This document shows, in pieces, positions 30,926 to 40,711 of a stretch of DNA of 64,000 bases. A program made the translations under genes and the position numbers. The DNA comes from CAVXNP01 sp963763305 (lineage in GTDB: Bacteria; Pseudomonadota; Gammaproteobacteria; Xanthomonadales; Rhodanobacteraceae). The first letter of the stretch is position 1. The number at the start of each line of letters is the position of its first letter. The notes below the pieces were generated by a model. It did no database searches, was not told the origin of the DNA, and saw only the letters and a program-made list of their open reading frames with translations. The DNA is taken from the NCBI GenBank assembly GCA_963763305.1, contig CAVXNP010000001.1:2418001-2482000 (forward strand). Direction: 5' to 3'.

Positions 30926-32252
30926 GTGGCGGCAGCCAAGGGCAATGCGCTGGGCGCGATGGGGAAACTGACGGAGCTGCGCCAGCGCATCTTCTTCGTG
31001 ATCGCCGCGCTGGTGGTTTACCGGTTGGGTTCGTTCATCCCGGTGCCTGGCGTCAATCCGGAAGCGATGAGCAACCTGATCCGCCAGAGCGGCGGCTTGC
31101 TGGACATGTTCAACATGTTCTCGGGCGGCTCGCTCTCCCGGTTTTCGGTGTTCGCGCTCGGCGTGGTGCCTTACATTTCGGCATCGATCGTGGTGCAGAT
31201 GATGGGCTCGGTCATTCCCAGCCTGCAGCAGTTGCGCAAGGAAGGGGAGTCGGGCAAGCGCACGATGACCATGTACACGCGCTTCGGCACGGTCGGGCTG
31301 GCCGCCTTCCAGGCGTTCGGCATCGCCGTGGCGCTGCAGTCGCAGGTGGCCGCGGGCGGCGTACCGGTGGTCTACACCCCCGGTTTCGGCTTCGTGCTGT
31401 CGTCCATCGTCGGCCTGACAGCGGGAACCATGTTCCTGATGTGGCTGGGTGAGCAGATCACCGAGCGCGGCATCGGCAACGGCATTTCGCTGCTGATCTT
31501 CGCCGGTATCGTGGCAGGCCTGCCGGGCGCGGTGGTCAAGACCCTCAGCATGTCCAGCAATGGCGAGCTGTCGGTGTTGAAGCTGATCATGGTGGTGGCG
31601 CTGGTCCTGGCGGTCACCGCGTTCGTGGTCTTCGTGGAGCGCGCCCAGCGGCGCATCACCGTGAACTATGCGCGCAAGTCCGGCGGGCAGCGGGCGTACA
31701 TGAACCAGACCTCGCACCTGCCGCTGAAGATCAACATGTCGGGCGTGATCCCGCCGATCTTTGCCTCCAGCCTGCTGATGTTCCCGGCGACGGCAGTGAC
31801 CTGGTTCGGCACCGGCCATCAGGCGTTGTGGCTGCAGAGCCTGGTCGCAGGCGTTGAGCCCGGGCAGCCCGCTCTACGATATCGTCTACGCCGTGCTGGT
31901 GATTGTGTTCGCCTTCTTCTACACGGCGATCGTCTTCAACTCGCAGGAAACCGCGGACAACCTCAAGCGCTCCGGCGCGTTGATTCCGGGGATCCGCCCG
32001 GGTCGTGCCACCGCCAACTACATCGATGCGGTCATGACCCGCCTGACCGGTGTCGGCGCGTTGTACCTGGTGCTGGTCTGCCTGGTGCCGACGTTCATGC
32101 AGAACTACTGGCATGTGCCGTTCTATTTCGGCGGCACGTCGCTGCTGATCATCGTGGTGGTGGTCATGGATTTCACCGCTCAGGTGCAGGCGCACCTGGT
32201 CAGTCACCAGTACGACAACTTGCTCAAGAAGGCCAATCTCCGGCGCAACTAG
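30926..32252 (+). CDS. secY: Preprotein translocase subunit SecY (one frameshift)
   Basis: The ten-helix pore of SecYEG. GTG start at 30926 (VAAAKGNALGAMGKLTELRQRIFFVIAALVVYRLGSFIPVPG), supported by the four-base gap to rplO. An extra base near 31853 breaks the gene before SPGSPLYDIVYAVLVIVFAFFYTAIVFN. The C-terminal half is clean to ANLRRN. Corrected length 441 residues. No rpmJ follows, unlike E. coli. Confidence 0.95.
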
Positions 32253-32390
32253 TGGCTGCTGGTGCGGAAGAGGTAGGTCATAGTCGGGGAGTGCGGCGGC
32301 GCAGCAAAGGCCGCGGGGCTTTCCTGTTGGGGTAATTCAGGTTAAAATTGCGCGTTTACCGCGCACGAAACGCATCGGAGAAAGTACATC

Positions 32391-32747
32391 ATGGCGCGCA
32401 TTGCGGGTGTCAATCTGCCAGTCCAGAAGCATGTCTGGGTCGGCCTGCAGAGCATTTACGGGATCGGCCGCAGCCGGGCCAAGAAGGTCTGCGAAGCAGC
32501 GGGTGTGGTTTCGACCACGCCGATCAAGTCACTCAGCGAGGGCGAGGTGGAGAAGATTCGTCACGAAATCGGCAAGTACGTCGTCGAAGGCGACCTGCGT
32601 CGTGAAGTGGGCATGGCCATCAAGCGTCTGATGGATCTGGGCTGCTACCGCGGTCTGCGCCACCGTCGTGGCTTGCCGGTGCGCGGTCAGCGCACGCGTA
32701 CCAATGCACGCACCCGCAAGGGTCCGCGTCGCGCGATCAGGAAGTAA
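32391..32747 (+). CDS. rpsM: 30S ribosomal protein S13
   Basis: 118 residues, intact: MARIAGVNLPVQKHVWVGLQSIYGIGRSRAKKVCE. Start of the alpha operon. The 138-bp gap upstream has a possible -10 box TAAAAT (32343-32348) followed by a 6-bp hairpin TGCGCG/CGCGCA (32349-32365); the -35 is weak. Confidence 0.97.
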   Translation: MARIAGVNLPVQKHVWVGLQSIYGIGRSRAKKVCEAAGVVSTTPIKSLSEGEVEKIRHEIGKYVVEGDLRREVGMAIKRLMDLGCYRGLRHRRGLPVRGQRTRTNARTRKGPRRAIRK

Positions 32748-32759
32748 ACGGATTCCATT

Positions 32760-33146
32760 ATGGCCAAGCCAGTCAAGACCAAGAAGAAGATCAAGCGCGT
32801 CGTCACCGACGCGGTCTGCCACGTGCAGGCTTCTTTCAACAACACCATCATCACCATCACCGATCGCCAGGGCAATGCCCTGTCGTGGGCGACTTCGGGC
32901 GGCGCCGGTTTCCGCGGTTCGCGCAAGTCGACCCCGTTCGCTGCCCAGGTTGCCGCCGAGAAGGCTGGCCGTGCGGCTGGCGACTACGGCGTCAAGACCG
33001 TCGAAGTGCGTATCAAGGGCCCCGGCCCGGGTCGCGAGTCGGCCGTGCGCTCGCTGAACGCGTTGGGCTACAAGGTGCTCAACATCATCGACGTCACGCC
33101 GATTCCGCATAACGGCTGCCGTCCCCCCAAGAAGCGTCGAGTCTAA
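32760..33146 (+). CDS. rpsK: 30S ribosomal protein S11
   Basis: 128 residues, intact: KTKKKIKRVVTDAVCHVQASFNNTIITITD to PIPHNGCRPPKKRRV. S11 shapes the platform of the 30S near the Shine-Dalgarno helix. Confidence 0.98.
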   Translation: MAKPVKTKKKIKRVVTDAVCHVQASFNNTIITITDRQGNALSWATSGGAGFRGSRKSTPFAAQVAAEKAGRAAGDYGVKTVEVRIKGPGPGRESAVRSLNALGYKVLNIIDVTPIPHNGCRPPKKRRV

Positions 33147-33157
33147 GGAGCATACCC

Positions 33158-33784
<627 letters not shown>

Positions 33785-33801
33785 TTTAACCGGAGCCTTG
33801 C

Positions 33802-34799
33802 ATGGCAGTTTCGTCAACTAGTGTGCTGCGGCCTCGCGGCCTCAGCGTCGAGCAGCTCGGAGCGAATCGCGCCAAGGTTGTGGTGGAGCCGCTCGAGCGT
33901 GGTTTCGGCCACACCCTGGGCAACGCGCTGCGTCGCGTGCTGCTCTCCTCGATTCCTGGCAGCGCCATCATCGAGGTGGAAATCGATGGCGTGCTGCACG
34001 AATACACCACGCTTGAGGGTCTGCAGGAGGACGTGATCGAAGTCCTGCTCAACCTGAAGGACGTGGCCATTCGTCAGCATTCCGGCGACGAGGTCACCCT
34101 GACCCTGTCCCGAAGGGCAAGGGCGTGGTCACGGCCGGCGACATCGTCGTCGACCACTCGGTGGAGATCATCAACCCCGAGCACGTGATCTGCCACCTGA
34201 CCAAGGACATCACCCTCAACATGCGCCTGAAGGTGCGTCGCGGCGTCGGCTACCAGCCGGCCAGCACGCGTCAGCATCCGGATGACGAGGCGCGTCCGAT
34301 CGGTCGCCTGCAGCTGGACGCCTCGTTCGCGCCGGTACTGCGCGTGGCCTACGAGGTCGATGCGGCCCGTGTGGAACAGCGCACCAATCTCGACAAGCTG
34401 GTGCTGGATATCGAGACCAACGGCACCATCGGTGCCGAGGACGCGGTTCGCAAGGCTGCCGAGATCCTCAACGATCAGCTGTCGGTGTTCGGCGATTTCT
34501 CGCGTCGCGAGAGCGATCGACAGCGCTGCGAGAAGAGCGGCTTCGATCCGTTGCTGCTGCGTCCGATCGACGATCTCGAGTTGACCGTGCGTTCGGCCAA
34601 CTGCCTCAAGGCCGAGAGCATCTACTACATCGGCGATCTGGTACAGAAGACCGAGGTCGAGCTGCTCAAGACGCCGAACCTGGGCAAGAAGTCGCTGACC
34701 GAAATCAAGGACGTGCTGGGCGGCCGTGGTCTGGCGCTGGGCATGAAGCTTGAGAACTGGCCGCCGCCGGGCCTGTCGCACGGCATGCAGCTGGGCTGA
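33802..34799 (+). CDS. rpoA: DNA-directed RNA polymerase subunit alpha (one frameshift)
   Basis: Dimerises to scaffold RNA polymerase; the C-terminal domain contacts UP elements and activators. The N-terminal domain (GFGHTLGNALRRVLLSSIPGSAI) and the alpha-CTD (LRPIDDLELTVRSANCLKAESIYYIGDLV...NLGKKSLTEIK) are complete. One base appears to be missing near 34113 (LSRKGKGVV). Repair gives 332 residues, the usual Xanthomonadales length. Confidence 0.95.
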
Positions 34800-35060
34800 T
34801 TGTTTTTGTTGCGACTGTCGGGTCGCGGCTATTGCGACCGTGCGAGGGTTGTCTGTGCGATCGACTTGATCGCTGCCCAAGCAAGGCGACGACCGGGCGC
34901 GTGAAGCGCTCCGGTCGGACGCCACAAGCAGCCTCCATGGCTGCGCTCCTCAATGAAAGTCCGCATCAGTACGGGCTTTTCTAATAAGCGGGTAACCGCG
35001 GAGAGGTCGGCACATACGCCGGCTTTTCCATAACAACAGACTTAAGAGAGACTTTCCGTC

Positions 35061-35445
35061 ATGCGTCACAGAAGTCCGGCCGCAAACTCAACCGCACCAG
35101 TTCGCACCGCGAAGCGATGTTCAAGAACATGGCCTCGTCGTTGTTCAAGCACGAGCTGATCCGCACCACCCTGCCGAAGGCGAAGGAACTTGCGCCGCGT
35201 CGCCGAGCCGCTGATCACGCTGGCCAAGGACCGATGGCGTTGCCAATCGTCGTCTCGCCTTCGCGCGCCTGCGCGACAAGGAAGCGGTGGGCAAGCTGTT
35301 CGTCGAGCTGGGTCCGCGTTACCGCGAGCGCGCCGGTGGCTACCTGCGCATCCTCAAGTGCGGCTTCCGCCCCGGCGACAATGCGCCGATGGCGTACGTC
35401 GAGCTGGTCGATCGCCCGCAGACTGCTGCCGTCGAAGCCGAGTAA
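35061..35445 (+). CDS. rplQ: 50S ribosomal protein L17 (three indels)
   Basis: MRH at 35061, then a missing base near 35071 before QKSGRKLNRTSSHREAMFKNMASSLFKHE. Extra bases follow near 35191 (before RRVAEPLITLAK) and 35229 (before TDGVANRRLAF). Corrected length 127 residues, including the C-terminal PGDNAPMAYVELVDRP. Last gene of the alpha operon. The 261-bp gap before it contains a GGTCGC/GCGACC hairpin (34821-34839) but no gene. Confidence 0.92.
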
Positions 35446-35481
35446 GTCCGAACGAGACAGTGGCCCTCCGGCCGCGTTGCC

Positions 35482-35515
35482 AAAGCCCTGGCCGGGAAAC
35501 CGACCGGGGCTTTTT
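35482..35515 (+). terminator. Intrinsic terminator of the alpha operon
   Basis: AAAGCCC...CCGG pairs with CCG...GGGCTTT around a GAAA loop, ending in TTTTT (35511-35515). It lies 37 bp after rplQ and ends the ribosomal block. Confidence 0.85.
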
Positions 35516-35681
35516 GCTGTTTGGCCACGCGGCCGGCGCGATGCAGGCCGCCGCTCCGTTGTATCGCCGTCGGGTTCCGGTGCTGCTGGCACGGCTCAGG
35601 CCAGTGGTGTTCGCGCGGGCACCACTGCGCGCGGCATGCGCGCTTCCCGCCGCCTGCTGACAGGCGCCACGGGAGCAGGTA

Positions 35682-36215
35682 ATGTCGTGGTTTCTGCAAC
35701 GCAACAAAAATATTTCGATGAATCCGCTGCGCTGGTCCTACCGTCTGGTTTTTCTTTCCGGGTTCCTGATCTGCGCCGGGTTGCTCGGCTTCGCGCTCTA
35801 CGCCGAGCACGTGCTGGGGTTGATTCCTTGCCCGTTGTGCGTGTTCCAGCGCATTGCCTTCCTGGTCATGGCGTTGTTCTTCCTCCTTGGCGCAATGCAT
35901 GCGCCGGGCGGCCGGCTGCGCTGGCTCTACACCGGTGGCGTACTGCTGGGGGCGTTGTGGGGTGTGGCGGTGGCCGGTCGGCACTTGTGGCTCCAGGCGC
36001 TGCCCGCCGACCAGGTCCCATCGTGCGGTCCCGGGCTGGGCTACATGCTCGATGCCTTTCCTTTCGCCAAGGTCCTGAAGTTGGTGTTCACCGGCTCCGG
36101 GGAGTGTGCCAAGGTCGAGCCGGTGTTCGGTTTGCCGATGCCTTTCTGGACCTTGCTCTGGTACGTCCTGTTGTCGGCATGGGCGTTGCTGGCCACCATC
36201 CGCAGGAGAACCTGA
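35682..36215 (+). CDS. dsbB: Disulfide bond formation protein B
   Basis: Inner-membrane oxidase that passes electrons from DsbA to quinones. Four hydrophobic helices, the first periplasmic pair in PCPLCVFQR, and the second pair in SCGPGLGYM...GECAKVEP. 177 residues from ATG 35682, which has GGGAGCAGG upstream; homology would also fit ATG 35718 (MNPLRWSYR, 165 residues). The DAHP synthase gene starts one base after the stop, suggesting co-transcription. Confidence 0.92.
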   Translation: MSWFLQRNKNISMNPLRWSYRLVFLSGFLICAGLLGFALYAEHVLGLIPCPLCVFQRIAFLVMALFFLLGAMHAPGGRLRWLYTGGVLLGALWGVAVAGRHLWLQALPADQVPSCGPGLGYMLDAFPFAKVLKLVFTGSGECAKVEPVFGLPMPFWTLLWYVLLSAWALLATIRRRT

Positions 36216-36216
36216 C

Positions 36217-37617
36217 ATGGCCGCCCGTAGCCAATCCGTTTCGCCCGGTTCCACCCAGGGCGGCAGCCCGCTGTGGGCGCCGGATTCCTGGCAGGCCAAG
36301 CCGGCCCTGCAGCAGCCGCGCTATCTGGACCAGGCCGAGTTGGCGCGCGCGACCGCGCAGCTGGCAGGCCTGCCGCCACTGGTGACCTCGTGGGAGGTGC
36401 TGGCACTGCAGCAGGCACTGGCCGAGGCACAGGACGGGCAGCGCTTTCTGCTGCAGGGTGGCGACTGCGCCGAAAGTTTCGGCGACTGCACCAGCCCGGT
36501 CATTTCCAACCGGCTCAAGGTGCTTCTGCAGATGAGCCTGGTGCTGGTGCACGGCCTCAAGCGTTCGGTGCTGCGCGTGGGCCGCTTTGCCGGACAATAC
36601 GCCAAGCCGCGCTCGGCCGACACCGAGACCCGCGATGGCGTCACCCTGCCCAGTTTCCGCGGTGACGTGGTGAACGGCCCGGCGTTCACCGCGGAGGCCC
36701 GTCGGGCCGATCCGCAGCGGCTCCTGCAGGCGCATGCGCACTCCGCGCTCACCATGAATTTCGTTCGTGCATTGATCGATGGCGGCTTCGCCGATCTGCG
36801 GCATCCGGAATATTGGGACCTGGCCTGGGTGGAGCATTCTCCATTGGCAGCGGAGTACCGGCAGATGGTTGCCGGCATCGGCGATTCGCTGCGTTTCATG
36901 GAGACCCTGGCTGGCCCGATCGCGAGTTTTTCGCGGGTGGACTTCTTCACCTCGCACGAGGCCCTGTTGCTGCATTACGAGCAGGCACTGACCCGCCAGG
37001 TGCCACGCAATCCAGGCTGGTTCAATCTGTCCACGCATTTCCCCTGGATCGGCATGCGCACCGCCGCGCTGGACGGTGCCCACGTGGAATACTTCCGCGG
37101 CATCCGCAATCCGGTCGCGGTAAAGATCGGGCCTGGCGTCACGCCGGAGCAACTGCTTCCGCTGATCGATGCACTGAACCCGGACGAAATCCCCGGACGG
37201 CTGACGCTGATCCATCGCATGGGCAATGCCCAGGTGGCCCGCGCGTTGCCGCCGCTGCTGGAGGCGGTCAAGCGGGAAGGCCGACGCGTGCTGTGGGTGG
37301 CCGACCCCATGCACGGCAATACCGAGAGCACGTCCAACGGTTACAAGACGCGCCGCTTCGACAATATCCGCGGGGAGCTGGAGCAGGCGTTCGACATCCA
37401 TGCAGCTGCGGGGACCTACCTGGGGGGTGTCCATCTGGAACTCACCGGCGAGGACGTCACCGAGTGCATGGGCGGCGCGCGCGATCTGTCCGAGACCGAC
37501 CTGCATCGTGCCTACAAGTCGATGGTCGATCCACGGTTGAATTACGAACAGTCGCTCGAACTGGCGATGCTGATCGTACGCAAGTCCACTGGCCAAGCCG
37601 GCCGCCCGACCCAGTAG
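36217..37617 (+). CDS. Class II 3-deoxy-7-phosphoheptulonate synthase
   Basis: 466 residues. First step of the shikimate pathway: phosphoenolpyruvate plus erythrose-4-phosphate to DAHP. It is the plant-like class II type (AroA_II), not E. coli AroG. Visible signatures: LLQGGDCAESF (metal-binding Cys), RVGRFAGQYAKPRS, SHEALLLHYE, WIGMRT, KIGPGV, VLWVADPMHGNT and GGVHLELTGEDVTEC. ATG 36217 with AGGAG upstream; it follows dsbB directly. No frameshifts. Confidence 0.95.
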   Translation: MAARSQSVSPGSTQGGSPLWAPDSWQAKPALQQPRYLDQAELARATAQLAGLPPLVTSWEVLALQQALAEAQDGQRFLLQGGDCAESFGDCTSPVISNRLKVLLQMSLVLVHGLKRSVLRVGRFAGQYAKPRSADTETRDGVTLPSFRGDVVNGPAFTAEARRADPQRLLQAHAHSALTMNFVRALIDGGFADLRHPEYWDLAWVEHSPLAAEYRQMVAGIGDSLRFMETLAGPIASFSRVDFFTSHEALLLHYEQALTRQVPRNPGWFNLSTHFPWIGMRTAALDGAHVEYFRGIRNPVAVKIGPGVTPEQLLPLIDALNPDEIPGRLTLIHRMGNAQVARALPPLLEAVKREGRRVLWVADPMHGNTESTSNGYKTRRFDNIRGELEQAFDIHAAAGTYLGGVHLELTGEDVTECMGGARDLSETDLHRAYKSMVDPRLNYEQSLELAMLIVRKSTGQAGRPTQ

Positions 37618-38202
37618 GAACGTCGACCCGCGCCGTAGCGCACGCGCCGGCCGTCGTTGGCGGCAGCGGCCGACGTGGTCTCCAGGCTGGACAAGAGGCC
37701 TGCCGTGCGGGGTGGATGGTCGTCGCCATGCGGTTCGTGGCAGCGCTCGCGAGCGCCATCCTTTTCGATGGCCGCGGACACGACCGGCGGCCAGGCCTCT
37801 GAACTTCTTGGCATGGCCGGCCGCGGCGCAGCGGCCGTGGCTGACTGGGTCGTTGCGGCCGTTCTAGGGATGGTCTGATCAACCAGACGTAGGCGGCATG
37901 ATGCTCAAAAGGCCGGCAGGGTGTGTCGTGCGGCGCCGGGCAGACTGGCCGTCTGTTCAAGCCGCGCGGCGCAGCATGGCGGCCTTTTGAACATCACCCC
38001 TTTCTGCATGGTTCTCGGTCGGTTGGGGCCGATTCTGTTTGTCCACAGGCCTTCCTCGCTCCTCAAAGCTGTGACCATCCATGGTCACTCCCCGCGTGCG
38101 GGGCGCCGCCTCGACAGACGCCCGCTCTGCCTTCATCGCCACCCCTGTGCCCTGCGAACAAACTGAATCGGTGACGCCTGCGCCTGCTTGATCAGAGCAT
38201 CC
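37618..38202. other. Intergenic region with a long hairpin
   Basis: 585 bp between the convergent DAHP synthase and amidase genes. Short open frames occur on both strands but none shows homology-like composition or a ribosome site. The only clear structure is the 96-nt inverted repeat at 37900-37995. No obvious T-tract terminator was seen. Confidence 0.5.
37900..37995. repeat. 96-nt imperfect palindrome
   Basis: Left arm 37900-37945 and right arm 37951-37995 are reverse complements over about 45 positions, around a five-base loop TGGCC. The outer part (TCAAAAGGCCG/CGGCCTTTTGA) and the inner CAGAC/GTCTG are perfect. Several of the mismatches between are G-T, so an RNA copy would pair better than the DNA. 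It may be a bidirectional terminator, a REP-like element or a small structured RNA. Confidence 0.7.
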
Positions 38203-39806
38203 CTAGGGTCGGCACTCCGTACAGGGAACGGCGCTGCGAAGGAATTTCGGTGCCTGCCATTTCGGACCGTGCTGCTCGAAGCTGTAGGCAATGGAGATCA
38301 GGGTCGGCTCGCTCCACTTCGCGCCGAACAGCACGATGCCGACCGGCAGTCCGTGCGCCAGCCGGGTGGGCACGGTGATCGAGGGGTAGCCAGCCACTGC
38401 GGCCGGTTGCGACGCGCCGCCGACGGTGGGATCGCCGCTGACGATGTGATCGCCCAGCACCAGGTCGGTGGTGAAGGCCGGTCCCCAGGACGGCGCCAGC
38501 AGCGCGTCGAGATGATCCTTGGCCAGAGCCGCATCGATGCCTTCCGGCCCGGACAGTCGCTTGGCCTTGGCCAGTGCCTGCAGATAGGCCGGGTCGGTCA
38601 GGGGGCCCTTGGCCTGCGCCTGTTCGAACAGCTCCTGCCCGAACCAGGGCATCTCTGTTGCGCGCTCGCGCTGGTCGAAGGCGATCAGGTCGGCCAGGCT
38701 CTTCACCTTCAGACTGCGGGCGGGATGCCAGGTAGGCGTTGATGTCGTGCTTGAATTCGTAAAGCAGCACGGTCATTTCCGGCTCGCCCAGCTCCGACAG
38801 GTGCGGCACCGTCACCGGGTCGACGATGGTCGCGCCCTGCGCCTTCATGATCGCGATCGCCTGTTCCAGGGCACGGTCGGCATTGGGCTCGGCGCCGGCC
38901 ATCTGGCGCACCACGCCGATGCGCTTGCCCTTGAGGCCATCGGGGTCGAGAAAGCGGGAGTAGTCGGTGGCGTGCTGGTCCGCTTCGGCGGTGGCAGGGT
39001 CACGCGGGTCGCTGCCGGCGATGACGCTGAGCAGGGCGGCCGCGTCGGCAACGTTGCGTGCCATCGGGCCAGCAGTGTCCTGGCTGTGGCTGATCGGCAC
39101 GATGCCGCTGCGACTGACCAACCCCAGGGTCGGCTTGATGCCGACGATGCCGTTGAAGGCCGCCGGGCAGATGATCGAGCCATCGGTCTCGGTGCCGATG
39201 GCCACCGTGGCCAGGCCGGCGGCGACCGCTGCTGCCGGAGCCGGCGCTGGATCCGCACGGGTTCCGATCGAGCACGTAAGGATTGCGGGTCAGCCCGCCG
39301 CGCCCGCTCCAGCCGCTGCTGGCATGGTTGGAGCGGAAGTTGGCCCATTCGCTGAGGTTGGTCTTGCCCAGGATCAGCGCGCCGGCCTTGCGCAACCGTG
39401 CAACCAGGCCAGCGTCCCGTGGTGCGGGCGCGTCGGCCAGCGCCAGCGAGCCGGCCGTGGTGAGCATGCGGTCGCCGGTGTCGACGTTGTCCTTGAGCAG
39501 GACCGGGATGCCGTACATCGGTCCGCGCGGTTGCGCGTTGCCGCGCGCCTGATCGAGCTTGGCGGCCAGCGACAGCGCGTCGGGATTGAGTTCGATCACC
39601 GAGTGCAGCGACGGCCCGCTGCGGTCGATCTGGCGAATCCGCTCGATGAATTGCCGGGCCAGCGCACGACTGCTCAGGCTGCCCGCATCCATGCGCTGCT
39701 GCAGCTGGGCGATGGAGGCCTGGTAGGCGGGAGGTGGTGCAGCGGTCGCTGCGGAGGCCAGGGTCATGCTGAAGGTGACGGCAAGCGCTATCGGCAGGCG
39801 TTTCAC
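38203..39806 (-). CDS. Secreted amidase, amidase-signature family (two frameshifts)
   Basis: GTG start at 39806 with CGGAG about seven bases upstream. A signal peptide (VKRLPIALAVTFSMTLASAATA) comes first, then the amidase fold: GPMYGIPVLLKDNVDTG with the catalytic Lys, TNLSEWANFRS, and NPCGSSAGSG with the Ser-cisSer region. The frame shifts near 39245 before VAIGTETDGSIICPAAFNGIVGIKPTLGLVSR, and again near 38715. The end reads GAKWSEPTLISIAYSFEQ. Corrected length about 533 residues. Ser-cisSer-Lys amidases hydrolyse amide bonds; the substrate is unknown, the location periplasmic or extracellular. Confidence 0.88.
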
Positions 39807-39937
39807 GGCGATCTCCGGTGCGATGGGCGATGGTGGGCGGACGTCCGCCGCCGCACTGCGCAGCATAGCGCGCGTTTGACTGGCGGGCCCATGATCATCC
39901 GCCACACGGAGCGGTTTCTTGCCAGGACCCTATAATC

Positions 39938-40711
39938 ATGAAGATGACGACATCCTCCAGGCCCGTTCCCGAACCATCCGCCGGCCGGTCGGCCGCTGCC
40001 GCATGGCTGACCGCCATGCTCGCGCTGCTCGCCACGGCTGTTCCAGCCGCTCAAGCCCCCCCGCCGGCGGTGCCGCATACGCTGCAGCAGCGTATCGCCG
40101 CCTGTACCTCGTGCCATGGCGTGCACGGCGAGGGGACGCCCCGGAGCGGCTTCTTCCCGCGGTTGGCGGGCAAGCCGGCCGGGTACCTGGCGCGACAGCT
40201 GCAGAACTTCCAGGCCGGTCTTCGCAGCTACGCCCCGATGGAATACGCCGTGCGTGGCCTGAGCCCGGAATACCTGCGCGAGATCGCCGAGTACTTCGCG
40301 CAGCAGGACGTGGCCTACGCACGTTCGCCGGTCCCGGAAGTTTCGGCCGGCACGATGCAGCGGGGCCGGCAACTGGCAACCCAGGGCGACCCGGCGAGCA
40401 AGGTACCGGCCTGTGCCAGCTGTCATGGCAGCGCGCTGACCGGGGTCGAGCCGGACATTCCCGGCCTGGTCGGTCTGCCCTACGACTACATCAGTTCCCA
40501 GCTTGGCTCCTGGCGCACCGGTACGCGGTCCGCGCTGGCGCCGGACTGCATGGCCGAAGTGGCCCACCGGCTGACGGCTGCTGACATCACCGCCGTCGCG
40601 GCCTGGCTGGCCAGCCACCAGGTGCCGCCTGACGCCCACGCGCAGCCGGAGGGCTCGGTTGACCCGCCGCTGCAGTGTGGCGTGCTGCAAAAGCCGGAGG
40701 CGCACTCATGA
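39938..40711 (+). CDS. Diheme cytochrome c (c4-like)
   Basis: 257 residues with an Ala-rich signal peptide (about residues 15-40) and two CXXCH heme sites: CTSCH near residue 57 and CASCH near 153, each in a cytochrome-c domain (GYLARQLQNFQAG, YDYISSQLGSWR). Periplasmic electron carrier. Its TGA overlaps the next gene's ATG by four bases, so the two cytochromes are made together. Confidence 0.88.
   Translation: MKMTTSSRPVPEPSAGRSAAAAWLTAMLALLATAVPAAQAPPPAVPHTLQQRIAACTSCHGVHGEGTPRSGFFPRLAGKPAGYLARQLQNFQAGLRSYAPMEYAVRGLSPEYLREIAEYFAQQDVAYARSPVPEVSAGTMQRGRQLATQGDPASKVPACASCHGSALTGVEPDIPGLVGLPYDYISSQLGSWRTGTRSALAPDCMAEVAHRLTAADITAVAAWLASHQVPPDAHAQPEGSVDPPLQCGVLQKPEAHS

Noticed and set aside
32253..32390. 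rpmJ (L36) between secY and rpsM
   Set aside because: No 37-38 codon frame with the L36 cysteine/histidine pattern is present.
37618..38190. Small open frames in the DAHP synthase to amidase gap
   Set aside because: No ribosome sites or recognisable motifs; the region is dominated by an inverted repeat.
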